This document shows, one piece after another, positions 45,101-56,711 of a DNA stretch of 64,000 nt. Positions within the stretch are counted from its first letter, which is position 1. Each line of letters opens with the position of its first letter. Made by a program: the position numbers and the translations under genes. Origin of the DNA: Fallopia convolvulus (Eukaryota; Streptophyta; Magnoliopsida; Caryophyllales; Polygonaceae). The stretch spans positions 5,386,984 through 5,450,983 of the forward strand of contig OZ024733.1 of NCBI GenBank assembly GCA_964016875.1. The letters are read 5' to 3'. The notes beneath the pieces were generated by a model. It was not told the origin of the DNA. It was given only the letters and a program-made list of their open reading frames with translations, and did no database searches.

Positions 45101-45666
45101 TATTTATATATAAATACTAAAAAGTTAACATGTCAAAATTTTTTTATGTATTTGATAAGAAGAGTTATTGATGTATGTAAATTTTGTTATTTCATAATAA
45201 AAAAGGCATATATATTTTTAAACAATTTATATTATTAATAATCTCAAATAATGCCATGTACGGTAATCTACTTCTGTAGTATGTTAGAGTAAAAGGAAAT
45301 CTATTTCTTAAAGGAAGGGAGTAATTGTTATAAGGTCGCAGCGTCGACACCAAAGCAAAGAGAAAATGTGGATACAGGGTGTCGATGGATATATTGATCG
45401 ATAGATAGTGTTTGCCTAATGTGCCCTAATTTAATGAGCTAGGGAGCACAAGTGTGCCCACAGAGTAAATTATGTGCAAAAAACATGGTATTTTAATGGG
45501 ACATATGATGTCGGTTGGTATCTAACACTTCCTTATTAATTATGCGCAATATGCAATCAACTACTTAAAACCACCTATAATTATTGAGACGGTTAGCAAA
45601 ATATAAATATATATACGAGCACTAATGCAGGCAATTAACAATCACATCTCTTAAACTTTTTTAATA

Positions 45667-45918
45667 CTCTCTTCGTTTCTTAAAACATGTCCTTTTAACA
45701 TAATGCACATATATTAAGCAATGGAAATTTTACCCAATGTTATCCCTATATTTAGAGAAGTGTGTACTCTAACCTCCTCTTAGATAATTATTAAGAGTAA
45801 CTATTACTCTATAAAGTGAGGGAAAATTTGAAAATAAGTGAAAAACAATATTAAAAAGACATGTTTTATGAAAAAAGAAACATGAGCTAAAAGGACATAT
45901 TTTAAGAAACAAAGAAAG
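45667..45918. mobile_element. Stowaway-like MITE (Tc1/mariner type), TSD TA
   Basis: 252 bases with inverted ends CTCTCTTCGTTTCTTAAAAC and CTTTCTTTGTTTCTTAAAAT (read inward). TA lies on each side (45665-45666, 45919-45920). No ORF. The CTCCCTCCGT-like start and TA duplication fit Stowaway. Confidence 0.88.
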
Positions 45919-45984
45919 TAGGAGGCAAGCGATTGTTTTTTTTTTTTTTTGGCAAGACACGATTGACTCCGTTTAGAGTAGGAG

Positions 45985-46190
45985 GTTTTGCATTTATTTT
46001 ACCCCTATCTTAAAATAATTGTGGTGAAATAAGATTTTTAAGAGGGTCAAAGTTTAAAAGGTATATGATCAAAATTGCTTGACACAGAATGTTGGAAGTT
46101 TTGCATTAATTAAACCTACTTCAGAATAACTGTTTGGTGAAACAAGATTTTTGAAGAGGTTGCAAAGTTGTTTTGAGCAAATTTTTCGTA
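45985..46190. repeat. Degenerate 113-bp tandem pair
   Basis: gttttgcatt starts at 45985 and 46098. Each copy continues through a taactg or taattg word, tggtgaaa, and aagatttttnaagagg. Origin unknown. Confidence 0.55.
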
Positions 46191-46305
46191 ATACTTGAAA
46201 TCAAAAAACGGTTCTTAAAATTTTAAGGGTAGATGGACTAGAAATCACACATATATAGGCCCACTATATAAGAGCAATGTAGTTTCATCTTACAATTAAT
46301 TGGTA

Positions 46306-46490
46306 CGGTTTTTCTATCCTATGCCCTAAGGGCATAGGTTAAGAGTACTTATTTAGGAAACTAAAACCCTAATAGGAAACTAATAAACCCTATTGAAAAA
46401 ATAATTAAATCTAAATAAATACAAATTCAAAATATATTACCATTTTTTGTCTTTTAACCTATGCCCTTGGGGCATAGGTTAGAAAAATCG
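46306..46490. mobile_element. Short MULE-type MITE with 9-bp TSD
   Basis: 185 bases. The inverted ends of about 38 bases start CGGTTTTTCTATCCTATGCC and CGATTTTTCTAACCTATGCC (read inward). Each end contains the near-palindrome cctatgccctaagggcatagg (split: cctatgccc, aagggcatagg). TAATTGGTA is duplicated at 46297-46305 and 46491-46499. A 9-bp duplication is the mark of Mutator-like elements. Confidence 0.92.
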
Positions 46491-46499
46491 TAATTGGTA

Positions 46500-47089
46500 A
46501 TAAGATACATTTGGAGAAGATTGATCGAAGAGTAAAAATTTTGGGAAAAAAATTCATTCAATGTATCTAATCAAATGCATTGCAGATTGTATATAAGGAA
46601 GTTCTGTTACAAGGAAAACAGAACACAAATCCTTTCTTTCTAACTAACTAACATGAGTTTTGTGAGCATATAAAATAATAATATACAATTACCTATTTAA
46701 GTTATTTTTTCGCGAAAAAGATATCTTTATTTATTTTTCTAACTTTTTCTTTAAATAAGATATTTATTATTGTAAGATTTTATCTTCTTTATTTTGTTAA
46801 TTAAATAGTTGTAATAGAAGATTCTATCTTAGTTGAAAGATAGAATTTCCGTGTGGATTGGGGAGCAAGATATCAGTTGCTTGGGTAATAAGGTATCTCG
46901 GCCGGCCCTAGGGGTGGAAATTTCGGCCACCTACTCCCTTTCTTCCATTACAAATGCATGTCTTCGTCATGTACAGTAAGCATATTCAAAACTCATTGAA
47001 CTTGCTCGCAAGTCCTACCTTTTATCTCGACGTTCAATCAACAAACTGCTCTTTTGACTTAGGCGTTGGAGGTGGATTAGGGGGACCCC
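46500..47089. other. No gene seen; left edge of a chromovirus remnant not resolved
   Basis: AT-rich to about 46860, then more balanced sequence. Integrase-like coding on the minus strand fades out below about 47090. No element end could be read. Confidence 0.5.
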
Positions 47090-47555
47090 GCCCCTTGTGT
47101 CCATTAGGGGGATCCCATTCATCCCCAAGGCCTCGTGTACACGTTGCTAGAAAATAGAAGTGAAGCGCCCATAATGATTCGACACAATCGTCTTGGGCAC
47201 CCCATGTAGTCTGACTATCTGACTCATAAACACCTCTACCAACTTGCTAGTTGGCCAAGTGTCCTTAATGGGCAGTCTTTGTCAGCATATCCACTATGAC
47301 CCAGATGGTGTCATGACCTCTACTGAGCCTTAATCTTGTAACGGAGTCCATAGAGATGTCCTCCCTCTTCCATTCTGGAATAGGAAGTGATTGGAGCATC
47401 CTACCCAGCCTCTAATGCTCAATCTTCACCTAATGACAAACCTGGCACTTGGACACAAATCTCACTACGTTTGGCTTCATTCCATCCCTCTAGTAAAACT
47501 GCCGCAAATCCTTATACATCTTACTCGTTCCAAGGTGGATTGAGTAGGACATAGC
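47090..47555 (-). pseudogene. Chromovirus integrase remnant
   Basis: The minus strand reads MSYSIHLGTSKMYKDLRQFY, a TAG where Trp is usual, RDGMKPNVVRFVSKCQVC (HHCC zinc-binding part), then VKIEH, a stop where Gln is usual, LPIPEWKREDISMDSVTRL (first catalytic Asp), GHDTIWVIVDMLTKTAH, and GRFTSIF, stop, QRVHEALGMNG. The last catalytic part is missing. It is inactive. Confidence 0.8.
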
Positions 47556-47844
47556 TGTAATATCCGCGATATTCCAAGTTCTTTTTATAATATTTATTAT
47601 CAATTATTTTATTTTTCTAATTTCTAGAAAATCAAATTAACTTCTATTATTTTTCTTTTGAAAGAGTTTATCAAGAGAATTAAAATAGATAAAAATGCAA
47701 TAAAATAATTCAAGGGGTATAGATTAATAAGTGAGGTAAAATAATAAAAATAGCATTAGATAAAAATAAGAAATTTATTTTATTTCATAAAATAGATTAT
47801 ACAAAGGCCTAGGAAATTAGTTTACAAGCCTTGCAAAAAGAATG

Positions 47845-47925
47845 CAAGAGCCGGGATTTGAACCCGAGATCTCTTGCACTCTAACCTCACACGCCCCTCA
47901 CCAAATCCCGCTAGACCATTACAAT
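47845..47925 (-). other. tRNA-like Pol III promoter module in the LTR
   Basis: On the minus strand TGGTCTAGCGGG (A-box-like, near 47918) is followed about 50 bases on by GGGTTCAAATCCC (B-box match, near 47866) inside a short T-arm-like stem. The spacing is right for a Pol III internal promoter. No full cloverleaf with anticodon arm is evident, so it is tRNA-like rather than a tRNA gene. The related LTR at 60287-63209 has the same module in the same LTR-relative orientation. Confidence 0.6.
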
Positions 47926-48199
47926 TTCCTGCTCACTTAGTCCAATCTTTTTCCCTTATATCAAATAAACTCCTCCTCCTCCAAAAGACAACATCAGACA
48001 TTGTCTGGTTGATTGTACGTTGAATTGATTTTGGCCATTGCATGCCATTCTCACCTCCCTCTTGCTTGTTGACTACCACTTTGTGACCTCACACTTCATC
48101 ACCATGGAAGAAGCACAAGGGTGACCAATGCATGGACTTCTCCTCCTCCTCCATTGGACATCCACCATAGCCATGGATTGAGAGCTCCACAAACTTGTC

Positions 48200-48207
48200 T
48201 ATAAATA
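48200..48207 (+). promoter_or_regulatory. TATA box of the young gypsy LTR
   Basis: tataaata followed by a CT-rich leader (caagcctttgctctctcttc). It fixes the transcription sense as +. Confidence 0.6.
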
Positions 48208-48320
48208 CCCTCCCTCAAGCATTCACTCAAGCCTTTGCTCTCTCTTCTACTCCTTCTAGCAATTACTTTCTACAATCATCAAAAATCAGCCCCTTACAAG
48301 TCCTAAATTCTCCATTGAAA

Positions 48321-50664
48321 TGTAACACCCCGTCTTCCGACGAGGCGCTACTAAGAAATAGACCTTACAAGGTACTATTAAATAAGGTTGACAACTACAC
48401 GTTAGGATCTTACAACGCGGGCACGACGAGAAAATATAATAAAACATCCAACCTCTTGTTTAATAAAACTTAGAAAACGTAGCCATGCATGAATTCCCGA
48501 AAACCTAAATATTCAAATCCGACGAATCACTGCTAACGATAAATTATTGAGAAAATAAAGACAAGCAATAATACTAACTCCATCATAATGTAAAAACCAC
48601 ATCCTAAAAAGTCACAAATAAACTAGCGTAAAACCAATCCCACTATGACACGCGCTCTTTACCGCTCCGGCCCGCCATCCAGCCTCGGTTCCTGCACAGC
48701 TCCCTGATTCATACCTGGAACTGAAAAATATTCCCCGAAGGGTCAGCTTCTAATCTACCAAGCTGGAGAGAATACGGAAATTGTAGAACGCTTTAAAATC
48801 ATTTCTAGAGTCAACATGCAAATCCACAATCGCAATCATAACTCTAAAGGCCAATACCTAAATTAGTTATATCAGTCACACAGAACCACATATGCATTCA
48901 CAATCTCATAACAAAGCAATTCCTCCTTTTCTTTTCCACAATCCGACTTCCAAGGCGCTCATCACCGCGCCGAGTGCAGAGGCAGGCCCTCCCACTCCAC
49001 TTCACAATCTCCCTTCTAACCCCTGGCTAATCCTCCACTGGAGCACTTGCCAAAAACACACAGATAAAAATTTTCGTTTCGAAGGGGCACGGTTTCCTAG
49101 TCACACGGGTCAACGTAGCCAACTCTTCCTCAACGCCTGCTACGATGGACCGTGTCGGAAATGGTACAAACACAGAGAAAACGTTCCAAAAATATCCTTC
49201 CGATAAAACACATTCAAACCATTTTACACACACAACAACACGAGAAGTTCAAAACAGTTTATAAAGGCATTCGGGACTAGTTCCCAAAACCCGCGCTACA
49301 ATATCGATACGCAATCTAACAAGGTAGAGAAGAACCGAGCAAGTCGAAAAACGACTTACCTCGAACGAAGGATCCTCGGGAAGATGGAACTACGATCTCA
49401 AACGAAACGATTCCCTAAAGAATTATAAAGGGAAAGATTAATTAACATACGAGCTGAACCAACTAACCACAAGAAAAGCCACTTCTAACTTTCTTAAACC
49501 ACCAACTTTTATTAAAGAATTTCTAATTACTAAATATTAATATGTGCTAATCCAAGCTACTTAATATCATTATCCTATTCATATTTTTAATCTTAGCCTA
49601 ACAACCATTACCCAATACCTATTTTGTACCAGCCCGAAACCCATCTCCCAGCCCAATATATAAAAAGAATATTTGCAAGCAACCCAACCCAACTTCTGGG
49701 CCCAATTCCCCCGAGCCCGTCCTTTCCAATTGATCGGTTTGACCGAGAAGCTGGATTTGACCAGCCATGCGGGTCCCACCCCCTTTCTTCAAGCTCTTCT
49801 TCTTCGCACAAGGAGGTCGAGGCGGCCTCTGTTTGGTACCTCGCCGTGCTTCCAACCAACAACCCGGTGGCAGGGAAAAAGCACCCCGATGAGCCGCAAT
49901 TGCCGCTTCCGTCGGGCCCCGCCGACGTTCCAGGTAACTTCGCCCCTCACCTTCTTCCTCAAACCCTTCGACCCACATCCCTGCTTCCGTTCGACGCCCC
50001 GACGGCACTACCCCATCCTCGACAATGCTCGAAGAAAGAAAGAAAAAAAAACAAGGGAAGGATAACTAAGTACGGAGGATGCAACTCACCGGAGACGACG
50101 GTACCGAATTGCCGGCGAGATTGGAATATCACCGATGAATCGGTGATGGCGCGGTGATGGAGCGGTGGCGACATCGAACACCCTGTGGTCCGCTTAACGA
50201 TCGGCGAGGCACAACTTCCCTCTCTGGCTTTCACGCAAGGTAGAAGGAAGGCTAAATATCGTGATCGAATCGGGCTTCCAGGTCTTGAAGATTTGTTTAT
50301 ATAATAGGAGAAGGATAATAGATAGATAAGGATTTGATTCGGTTTGTTAAAATAGAGTTAATCAATGTAATCCAGATTTGATTCGGATTGGCTATAAATT
50401 AAATAGAAAGAATGGATAAACCAATATGTATATATATGTGGCTTATAACGTGTATATTATATAATTAGTTACTTGTGCACATATATATTAACTATCATTT
50501 ACCTAAGGGAAGAAAAGAAAAGGGTGGAATCCAATGATTATCAAAATGGATTACTAGCTAATTTATTTTACGAGTTTACTTGCAGATCAAGAAACTCAAA
50601 TACTTGTAAGCGAAGGAACCCGTTTTCAGACTTACGAGACCTAAAACGAAAATCGGATATTAAT
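48321..50664 (-). repeat. Solo LTR nested in the 5' LTR, TSD TGAAA
   Basis: On + it starts TGTAACACCCC and stops at ...CGGATATTAAT, with TGAAA on both sides (48316-48320, 50665-50669). In its own sense (minus) it ends GGGGTGTTACA, has a TATA-like site near 50300 and then a GC-rich stretch (50110-49700). It is a third related chromovirus LTR family. Its start is not the expected TG, presumably mutated. Open frames within it (for example 49624-50157) are not genes. Confidence 0.8.
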
Positions 50665-53567
50665 TGAAATATCACAAAAACACCACAAAATTCCCTCTTC
50701 TCCCTTTGGAGCTCCCGCCGGACCACCTCCCTGCCCCCGCCGGACGTCGCCGCCCCCTCCGCGCCACCGTCCGCCCACGCCAGAGACGCCGGAGCCCCTG
50801 GCCGCGCCACCCCTGCCCGCCGAGCACCTCCTCTGCCTCTTCTCCATTGTTCTGTAATTACAGAATAGTGAAAGTATAAATTCTAATCTTAATTTTTTTA
50901 TCTAAGTATTTGTATTTTTGTGAATATATTTTTATGAAAGGCTAGAATAAAAAAGGAATAAATATATTAGGTAAAAAGATCTTGTTAGTTGGAAAACTAG
51001 AAACAATCTAGTTTACTATGGTAACTTAAGCTAAATAAAAACAAATAGATAAATTCATGGATTTTATTACATGCATGCTCTTATAAATTATAAATAGATG
51101 TTATAAAATAATTGTAACATGCAAAGTCTATAGTTAGTAATATTCCACATTAGATCCAATAAGAACTTTAAAAGTTATTATGCATGCCTTAAACTCCAAG
51201 ATAAAATCATACTATATGATCTTAGGAATAAAAGGGTTTAGTAAATAAAACCATTACTATTTTTATAGGAAGTTAACAAATTCCCTAAGTTAATAAAAGT
51301 TGTTGCATGGCCTAATCTATAAAAGATATAGGATTTATAAAATTGAGTGAATAAATAAAATTACGAAAATAAATATTTATTCAATAAAAATATGAACTTT
51401 AGCATATCTTTATATATGAGAGTTATTACAAAATATCATCTATTATTAGGATATGATAAATAAGATATTATTAGCATATGAGTTATTATTAGGATATTAT
51501 AAGAACAAGTATATGATAGCATGGGATTTTTAGTTATAGAATATAATACTATTAATGGAAATATTACTAAGTCATCTATAAGGAAAGTATATTTTTATAA
51601 TCACTAGGTGTAGAGATATTTGCATAAGACATGAGTTCTAGGATAAAAATATCAAGTAAGATATTACAAATATTCTAGGAGATTATTATAGCATAAGGAT
51701 GACTTGCATGAAAGAAATCTTCTAATTATAGAGAAGATATTATTTTTTATAAGCTATAATATTATAATAACAAATTATAAATATAAAATAAGATTAATCT
51801 AAATTTAGACAAGTTACCTTATAAAGAAATTTAGAAACTTCTAGTTATAGAAACTTCCTTATAAAGGAGTACATACATGACAATTTTATTTAAAAAGGGA
51901 TTATGTAGGTAAATACTTTTCTATTAAGAAAATATTATTAATAAAGTATTTTAGATAAGGTAGTCAAAATTATAAGTTCCATCCTAGAATAAAAGGGAAA
52001 TTTAAAAGTAATAGTTTATTGTCATGAATAAGTAAAAAGGATAATTTTTAATAATTATTTTACTAATTATTTTTAAATAAAGATTTTACGGAATAGTAAG
52101 GATATTACAAATCCAAAATAATAACAAAGGAATATTATTATTTTGAGGAAAATAACTTTCTAAATTATTATTATAATAATTTAGAATCTCTAACTCTCTT
52201 ATAAAATATTATAAGAGATAATCCAACTCTTAGAAAGAAAATCATGATTTTGAGCCTTTTCGTAAATTTCCGTAACAATAGGTCGGAATCCTCGCTCGTA
52301 GTAGGGAATCGCATAAGTTTCGTCAAGGCTCGTGTGCTAGAACTCGTTACGCTAAGGCAAGTGGAATTTCCCCTTGCAACCTTTACATTCCATTTCGTGA
52401 AAATCCTTGATTGTTGGGAACCATTTGTATGCTTAAATAAAAATGAATCTAGGAAATATTGATTGCTAGAAATAACGACAATTGTTAGCGTAGTATGCTT
52501 TATATTCCTTTGTTAGGATTATATATGCTAGTATGTTGTTATCTTGATTGATTACAATCTCGTTCAGAGATTTACCTTGAATAAACTAGAAAGGGGTGCG
52601 GGTTAGCCGACACCTCTATATAACCTTACTAAGTCGTACGTCCATACGACTTTCGGGATCATGATCTCCATCCGCTCCGATTGCAAGAAGGGATTGTGCG
52701 GCACTCTAGCTAAGTGCCGGAGAATTGATAGTTCTCCTTCGGGTGGCTTGGAATATCCGTGTCCCACCACTCTCTATTAAAAATCATTAATAAAGTCGAA
52801 TATTTTTCGTCACTATATAAGATAAGTGCGAATGCACACTTAAGACACCAAAACCGGACCGGTCTCAAATGATCGATCCGGCTCTCGGTCCGCTCAGGGC
52901 GCGAGAGGTTTTCACTTGTATGAATTAATGAACGTTCCCAACATTCTTTCGAAATCCTAAAGAATTCTACAATCTAGTAGTTCTTCTATTGCTCATCGAG
53001 TTATCTTTGTCCAAAGATATACTCTCCTTTGAACCTCAAAGCTCCACATCAACAAGTTTCATTATATAGCCCATCGTAAACACAACCTTAATACCTCTTT
53101 CGTTAATATTTGAAAATTCCCAAAATACCCTCGGGAAGTTCCCTTCCCGCTTGCTTAGTCTCTTAGACTAATTCTTCTTTTCCGCATTTTTGCCTGGCAT
53201 TCTATCGCCCCTCGCGAATTATGTCAGAATCTAGGAACCCCAACAAGGCGTGAAGTGAAGTGAAGACGAAGGAAGAACAAAGATTTCAAGATGTACCTTT
53301 CTATCATTTTGCTTTAGTTTCATTACATTTCAAGGACAAGCAGGTTTTGCATTTCAATTCCGAACAACTTTATATTTAAAAACAATGTAAGATGTTTTGT
53401 AAGAACTAAGTCTCCCTCGGGAGCACCTTTTCTCATTATGTATTATGTTTTATTTCGCATTTTAAATTGTTCTATATCATTCTAAAAGCCTTGGGTGACT
53501 TTGGACGGTAAAGTCTGAGGTCACTGGCGGTAATACCCAATGTTGTAAAATAGGGGTGTTACAATTG

Positions 53568-53578
53568 TGGTATCAGAG
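53568..53578 (+). promoter_or_regulatory. Primer-binding site of the young gypsy element
   Basis: TGGTATCAGAG lies five bases after the LTR end at 53563, complementary to initiator tRNA-Met. Confidence 0.85.
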
Positions 53579-54157
53579 ATAAACGTTTTTGTTTTAAAAC
53601 CGAAAAGTTTTAAAACCGAAAATTTTCGAAAATTTAGAACCTTCAAACCCTAACTTTTACTTTCGCTATTTAACACCTTCCTTTATAGAAAACTTTCTTC
53701 TTTACTCTCTTCCAGAAAACCTAGGATTACTAACTTCCCAAATTCAAAATTTCTTAGCTAAGAAAGATATGTTTCCAAAAGATATTAGAAACCTCACATA
53801 GCAAATACCTAGTTCTAGAACTTATATTTTCTCAAAATATTTCCATCTTCTGAAGAACTTGAAATAGTACAAAATTTTCAAATTGTAGACAATATAAGTG
53901 TTTCTTTAGAAATTTCCACTTTCACATTAGAAAAATTGTTTAGTAAACCCAAGCTTGCACGTCCTAGAATCTTATGTTCTCAATAAGAAAAACCTTAGGA
54001 TACCTAAATAGGGCCAAGAAAATGAAAAACAAAAAGTAAAGTTTTGAATTGGTAAATTTTCAAAAAAATCTTGATATCCTTCACTACGTCTTCCTGCTAT
54101 AGAAACTAAGGAAGTTCTATACTAACGCCTGTTTCCTTTTCTTTCCTCAGAAAAACC

Positions 54158-55309
54158 ATGGATAGCCCAAACAACCACTATGGAAACCATGTCAACGAAG
54201 CCAACTTCGGGATGCAAGCCCCGAACCCTTACTTTCCCCATCCTGACGCTGAGTATGAAGAATACCAACCCGGAGTTGACATGGAGGTTGATCAGATCGG
54301 GGAGCCGTGGGAGGAGTCGGAGGAAGATCCCGAGGAGGACCCCAACCTCCCTATCGGGCTCTCAGATGACGAGGCCACTCCGGTTGCACCGCCCCCATCA
54401 CCAGCATACGAGCCCGAGGACTACCCCTCGGAGGACGAGGAAATGGCCCCGGGATATGAACCCGAAGACTACGCTGATGAGGAGGATGAAGAGTTGGAGC
54501 CCGAGCACCAACTAGAAGGTATCGTCCTCGAACTCAACTTCGAGGACGGGGAAGAGGATGAGTTTGATGAGGAGGAGTTAGAGCTGCTGTGGCAAGCACA
54601 GGCGGAATGGGACGCCATGAATGAGGCGTCAGAAGAAGAAGACGAGGATGGGGTGGTAATTGACCCAGAGTCACCCCCACCGCCATCGCCCCCAGCGAGC
54701 CCCGAGTTGGAGTACGTTCCCCCAGCTCCTATGCCCTCAATGATCGAGGTTCCGAGGGTCATGCCGAGAGTGGAGGTCGACTCACCTCCGAGAGTGCCTG
54801 AGCCTGTGGGGCCCATGCCCCCAATGATGGATTTCTGGTGCCATGAAGACGACATGCTACTTCGGCAACTCCAGATCGGGTCCAGCAACGGCAACTACTC
54901 AGAGGAGAGATTTTGTGGGCCGCTCTCACTCCGCGAGCAGGCAATGCAAGCCCCCAGGGATGTGCAGATGGAGGGCTTTGTCACATGGATGGAGGGAGAG
55001 TCCTCCAATCGCCGAGCTCGACCACCCTTGGTCAACGCCCCGCCACCTCCAGGTGCCGCACCCTCCAGAAGTCGTAGGGTGAATGTGGACCTACTTCAGA
55101 GCCACAGAGAGGAGTGGGTTCGAGAGAGAGAGAGGGATCAAGCACAGAGGCTGCAGTACAGGATTTGCATCGCAGAGTCCCAAGCCCGCGAGAACCGTCG
55201 TAGCCGCAGAATCGAGCAAGCTAACCTCCTTCTTACCAATGACACGGGGATCATTGATGACACCCTTTTCGAGGACGGGTTCCTCGACACTTACACCGAC
55301 CTCATCTAG
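54158..55309 (+). CDS. Acidic ORF upstream of gag, unknown function
   Basis: 383 codons, intact, with ATG in a good context (accATGG). Residues 1-180 are extremely acidic with repeats of the type YEPEDYPSEDEE and runs such as EEEDEDG. Residues 185-230 are Pro-rich (PPPPSPPASPE). The middle has FWCHEDDMLLRQL and MEGFVTWMEGESSN. Residues about 300-360 are Arg-rich and helix-like (EEWVRERERDQAQRLQYR), suiting a coiled coil or nucleic-acid contact, and the tail is acidic. A splice-acceptor-like tttcctcag lies eight bases before the ATG. It sits between primer site and gag, where plant chromoviruses normally have only a leader; extra ORFs at this place are known in Ogre-type elements. I recognise no domain. 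Intactness suggests recent selection or youth. Confidence 0.7.
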   Translation: MDSPNNHYGNHVNEANFGMQAPNPYFPHPDAEYEEYQPGVDMEVDQIGEPWEESEEDPEEDPNLPIGLSDDEATPVAPPPSPAYEPEDYPSEDEEMAPGYEPEDYADEEDEELEPEHQLEGIVLELNFEDGEEDEFDEEELELLWQAQAEWDAMNEASEEEDEDGVVIDPESPPPPSPPASPELEYVPPAPMPSMIEVPRVMPRVEVDSPPRVPEPVGPMPPMMDFWCHEDDMLLRQLQIGSSNGNYSEERFCGPLSLREQAMQAPRDVQMEGFVTWMEGESSNRRARPPLVNAPPPPGAAPSRSRRVNVDLLQSHREEWVRERERDQAQRLQYRICIAESQARENRRSRRIEQANLLLTNDTGIIDDTLFEDGFLDTYTDLI

Positions 55310-55561
55310 ATCTTTAGCTTTGTACTCTTTCATTTTCAGAAGTGAGCCTAGACCACTTCTTTCGACTTCATTTTGTACTTAGGAATTCGACTCGAATTAG
55401 CTTTCTTTCCTGTATTAAGAACGGCTTAAGTTATGAAAGCCCTTGTACTTTTCCTTATGAAACTAGTAATGAAGTTACCCTTTCGCGATTATTAGCACTT
55501 GCGTATTCAATCTTACATATATTATTGTCTTGACGATTAAAAACAAACCCAAAACCTTCAG

Positions 55562-56698
55562 ATGGTCAACACAAGAGCCACCAATCGTAGTTCCACTGTG
55601 CCTCGAGAAGGCAATGATGATAGCGAGTCCGAAGCTCGAAGAGAGACACGTGTAAACCCGCCTCCTGCACCAGCTGCTCCAATTATGTTCAACGCAAAAA
55701 CTGTAGGTGCACTGCGCACTCTCGTACAACAGCTAATACGAGAGGAAATTCCTGCTACGGTTCCTAAACCCGTGGACCCCGAAGCACCTGAAGAAGTGCA
55801 AGAAGAAGTTGGTCAAACAGCAGAGGTGGTTCCCGTGAAGCAAAATCTGGTCAGCTTCACTGAGGGAATCAAGGCTTTCAACGCCATGAAGCCTGATTCG
55901 TACGACGGAACCGGGGATCCGTCAGGAGTGCAGTACTGGTTTTCTCATATGGAGCGGCTCCTACACACCATACCATGCTCAGAAGCGGATAAGGTGCTCA
56001 TGGCTGCACTAAAATTAAAAGATGAAGCAGGCGAGTGGTGGGAAAGTTCTAGTCTATCCAGCCGCCCAGATTTAAGCTGGGCCATGTTCAAGAACAAGAT
56101 GATGCGCCGATTCTTCACGGAATCGATGCGAGATGAAAAGCTGGATGAGTTCCACTCCCCAAAACTGCATGGATTGAACGTGCTGGAAAGGGCTAAAAAG
56201 TTTAATCACCTGCTGCAGTATGCTGATGAAGAGATCACCACGGAAAAGCAGAAGATCAAACACTTCCACCGCTGGATGAGCGACCACATCAAGCCTTGGA
56301 TGGCAAACCGCTCCTTCACAAGCTTGGAGGAGTATGTGGATCATGCACATAAAATGGAGTCAACTCTGAAGGTTCCTGAGTGCAAGAAGTTCGGTGGAGG
56401 GAAGCCTCACCACTCCAGTCACAGTGGATTTAAGAGGCCAGCATCGCCGCAAGGTTCTCAGTGGTCAAAGAAAAGCAAGCACAAGGCTTCGTCGGTTGGT
56501 ACAAAACCAAGCTTTAGGGCGGAATCCACAAAGACCCCAATCGTCTGCCACAACTGTGCCGAACCCGGGCACATAAACCGGAATTGTCCCAAAACCCCAA
56601 GAAGATGTTACAACTGCAACAAAGATGGACACCTCCGACAATTCTGCAGGCAACCAGCAAATTCAGCAGGTCAGACCCGCTCGCACACGGTGTCCTAG
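55562..56698 (+). CDS. gag: Ty3/gypsy gag, intact, two zinc knuckles
   Basis: 378 residues (MVNTRATNRSSTVPREG). A charged N-terminus leads into a retrotransposon gag domain at roughly 105-275 (SYDGTGDPSGVQYWFSHMER, AGEWWESSSL, EEYVDHAHKMES). A basic stretch follows, then knuckles CHNCAEPGHINRNC (329-342) and CYNCNKDGHLRQFC (349-362). It would form the particle and bind element RNA. The stop comes 14 bases before the truncated 3' LTR, so the end and the whole pol are lost by deletion. The ATG follows directly on an acceptor-like ccttcag, which suggests that splicing delivers ribosomes past the upstream acidic ORF. Confidence 0.88.
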   Translation: MVNTRATNRSSTVPREGNDDSESEARRETRVNPPPAPAAPIMFNAKTVGALRTLVQQLIREEIPATVPKPVDPEAPEEVQEEVGQTAEVVPVKQNLVSFTEGIKAFNAMKPDSYDGTGDPSGVQYWFSHMERLLHTIPCSEADKVLMAALKLKDEAGEWWESSSLSSRPDLSWAMFKNKMMRRFFTESMRDEKLDEFHSPKLHGLNVLERAKKFNHLLQYADEEITTEKQKIKHFHRWMSDHIKPWMANRSFTSLEEYVDHAHKMESTLKVPECKKFGGGKPHHSSHSGFKRPASPQGSQWSKKSKHKASSVGTKPSFRAESTKTPIVCHNCAEPGHINRNCPKTPRRCYNCNKDGHLRQFCRQPANSAGQTRSHTVS

Positions 56699-56711
56699 CG
56701 ACCTCAGGCGT

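Larger units (their letters stand above)
47556..53563 (+). repeat. 5' LTR of the young gypsy element, split by a solo LTR
   Basis: The LTR proper is 47556-48320 plus 50670-53563 (about 3.66 kb). Order: start TGTAATATCC, an antisense tRNA-like module (47845-47925), a TATA box at 48200, a leader, a GC-rich Pro-codon-like island (50700-50860), a long AT-rich part, end GGGGTGTTACA. Confidence 0.85.

Noticed and set aside
47845..47925. Genuine tRNA gene
   Set aside because: A and B boxes are present but no acceptor stem or anticodon arm can be folded.
49624..50157. 177-codon Pro/Ser-rich ORF on + in the solo LTR
   Set aside because: It is antisense to the LTR transcription sense, several frames are open at once because of GC content, and there is no domain.
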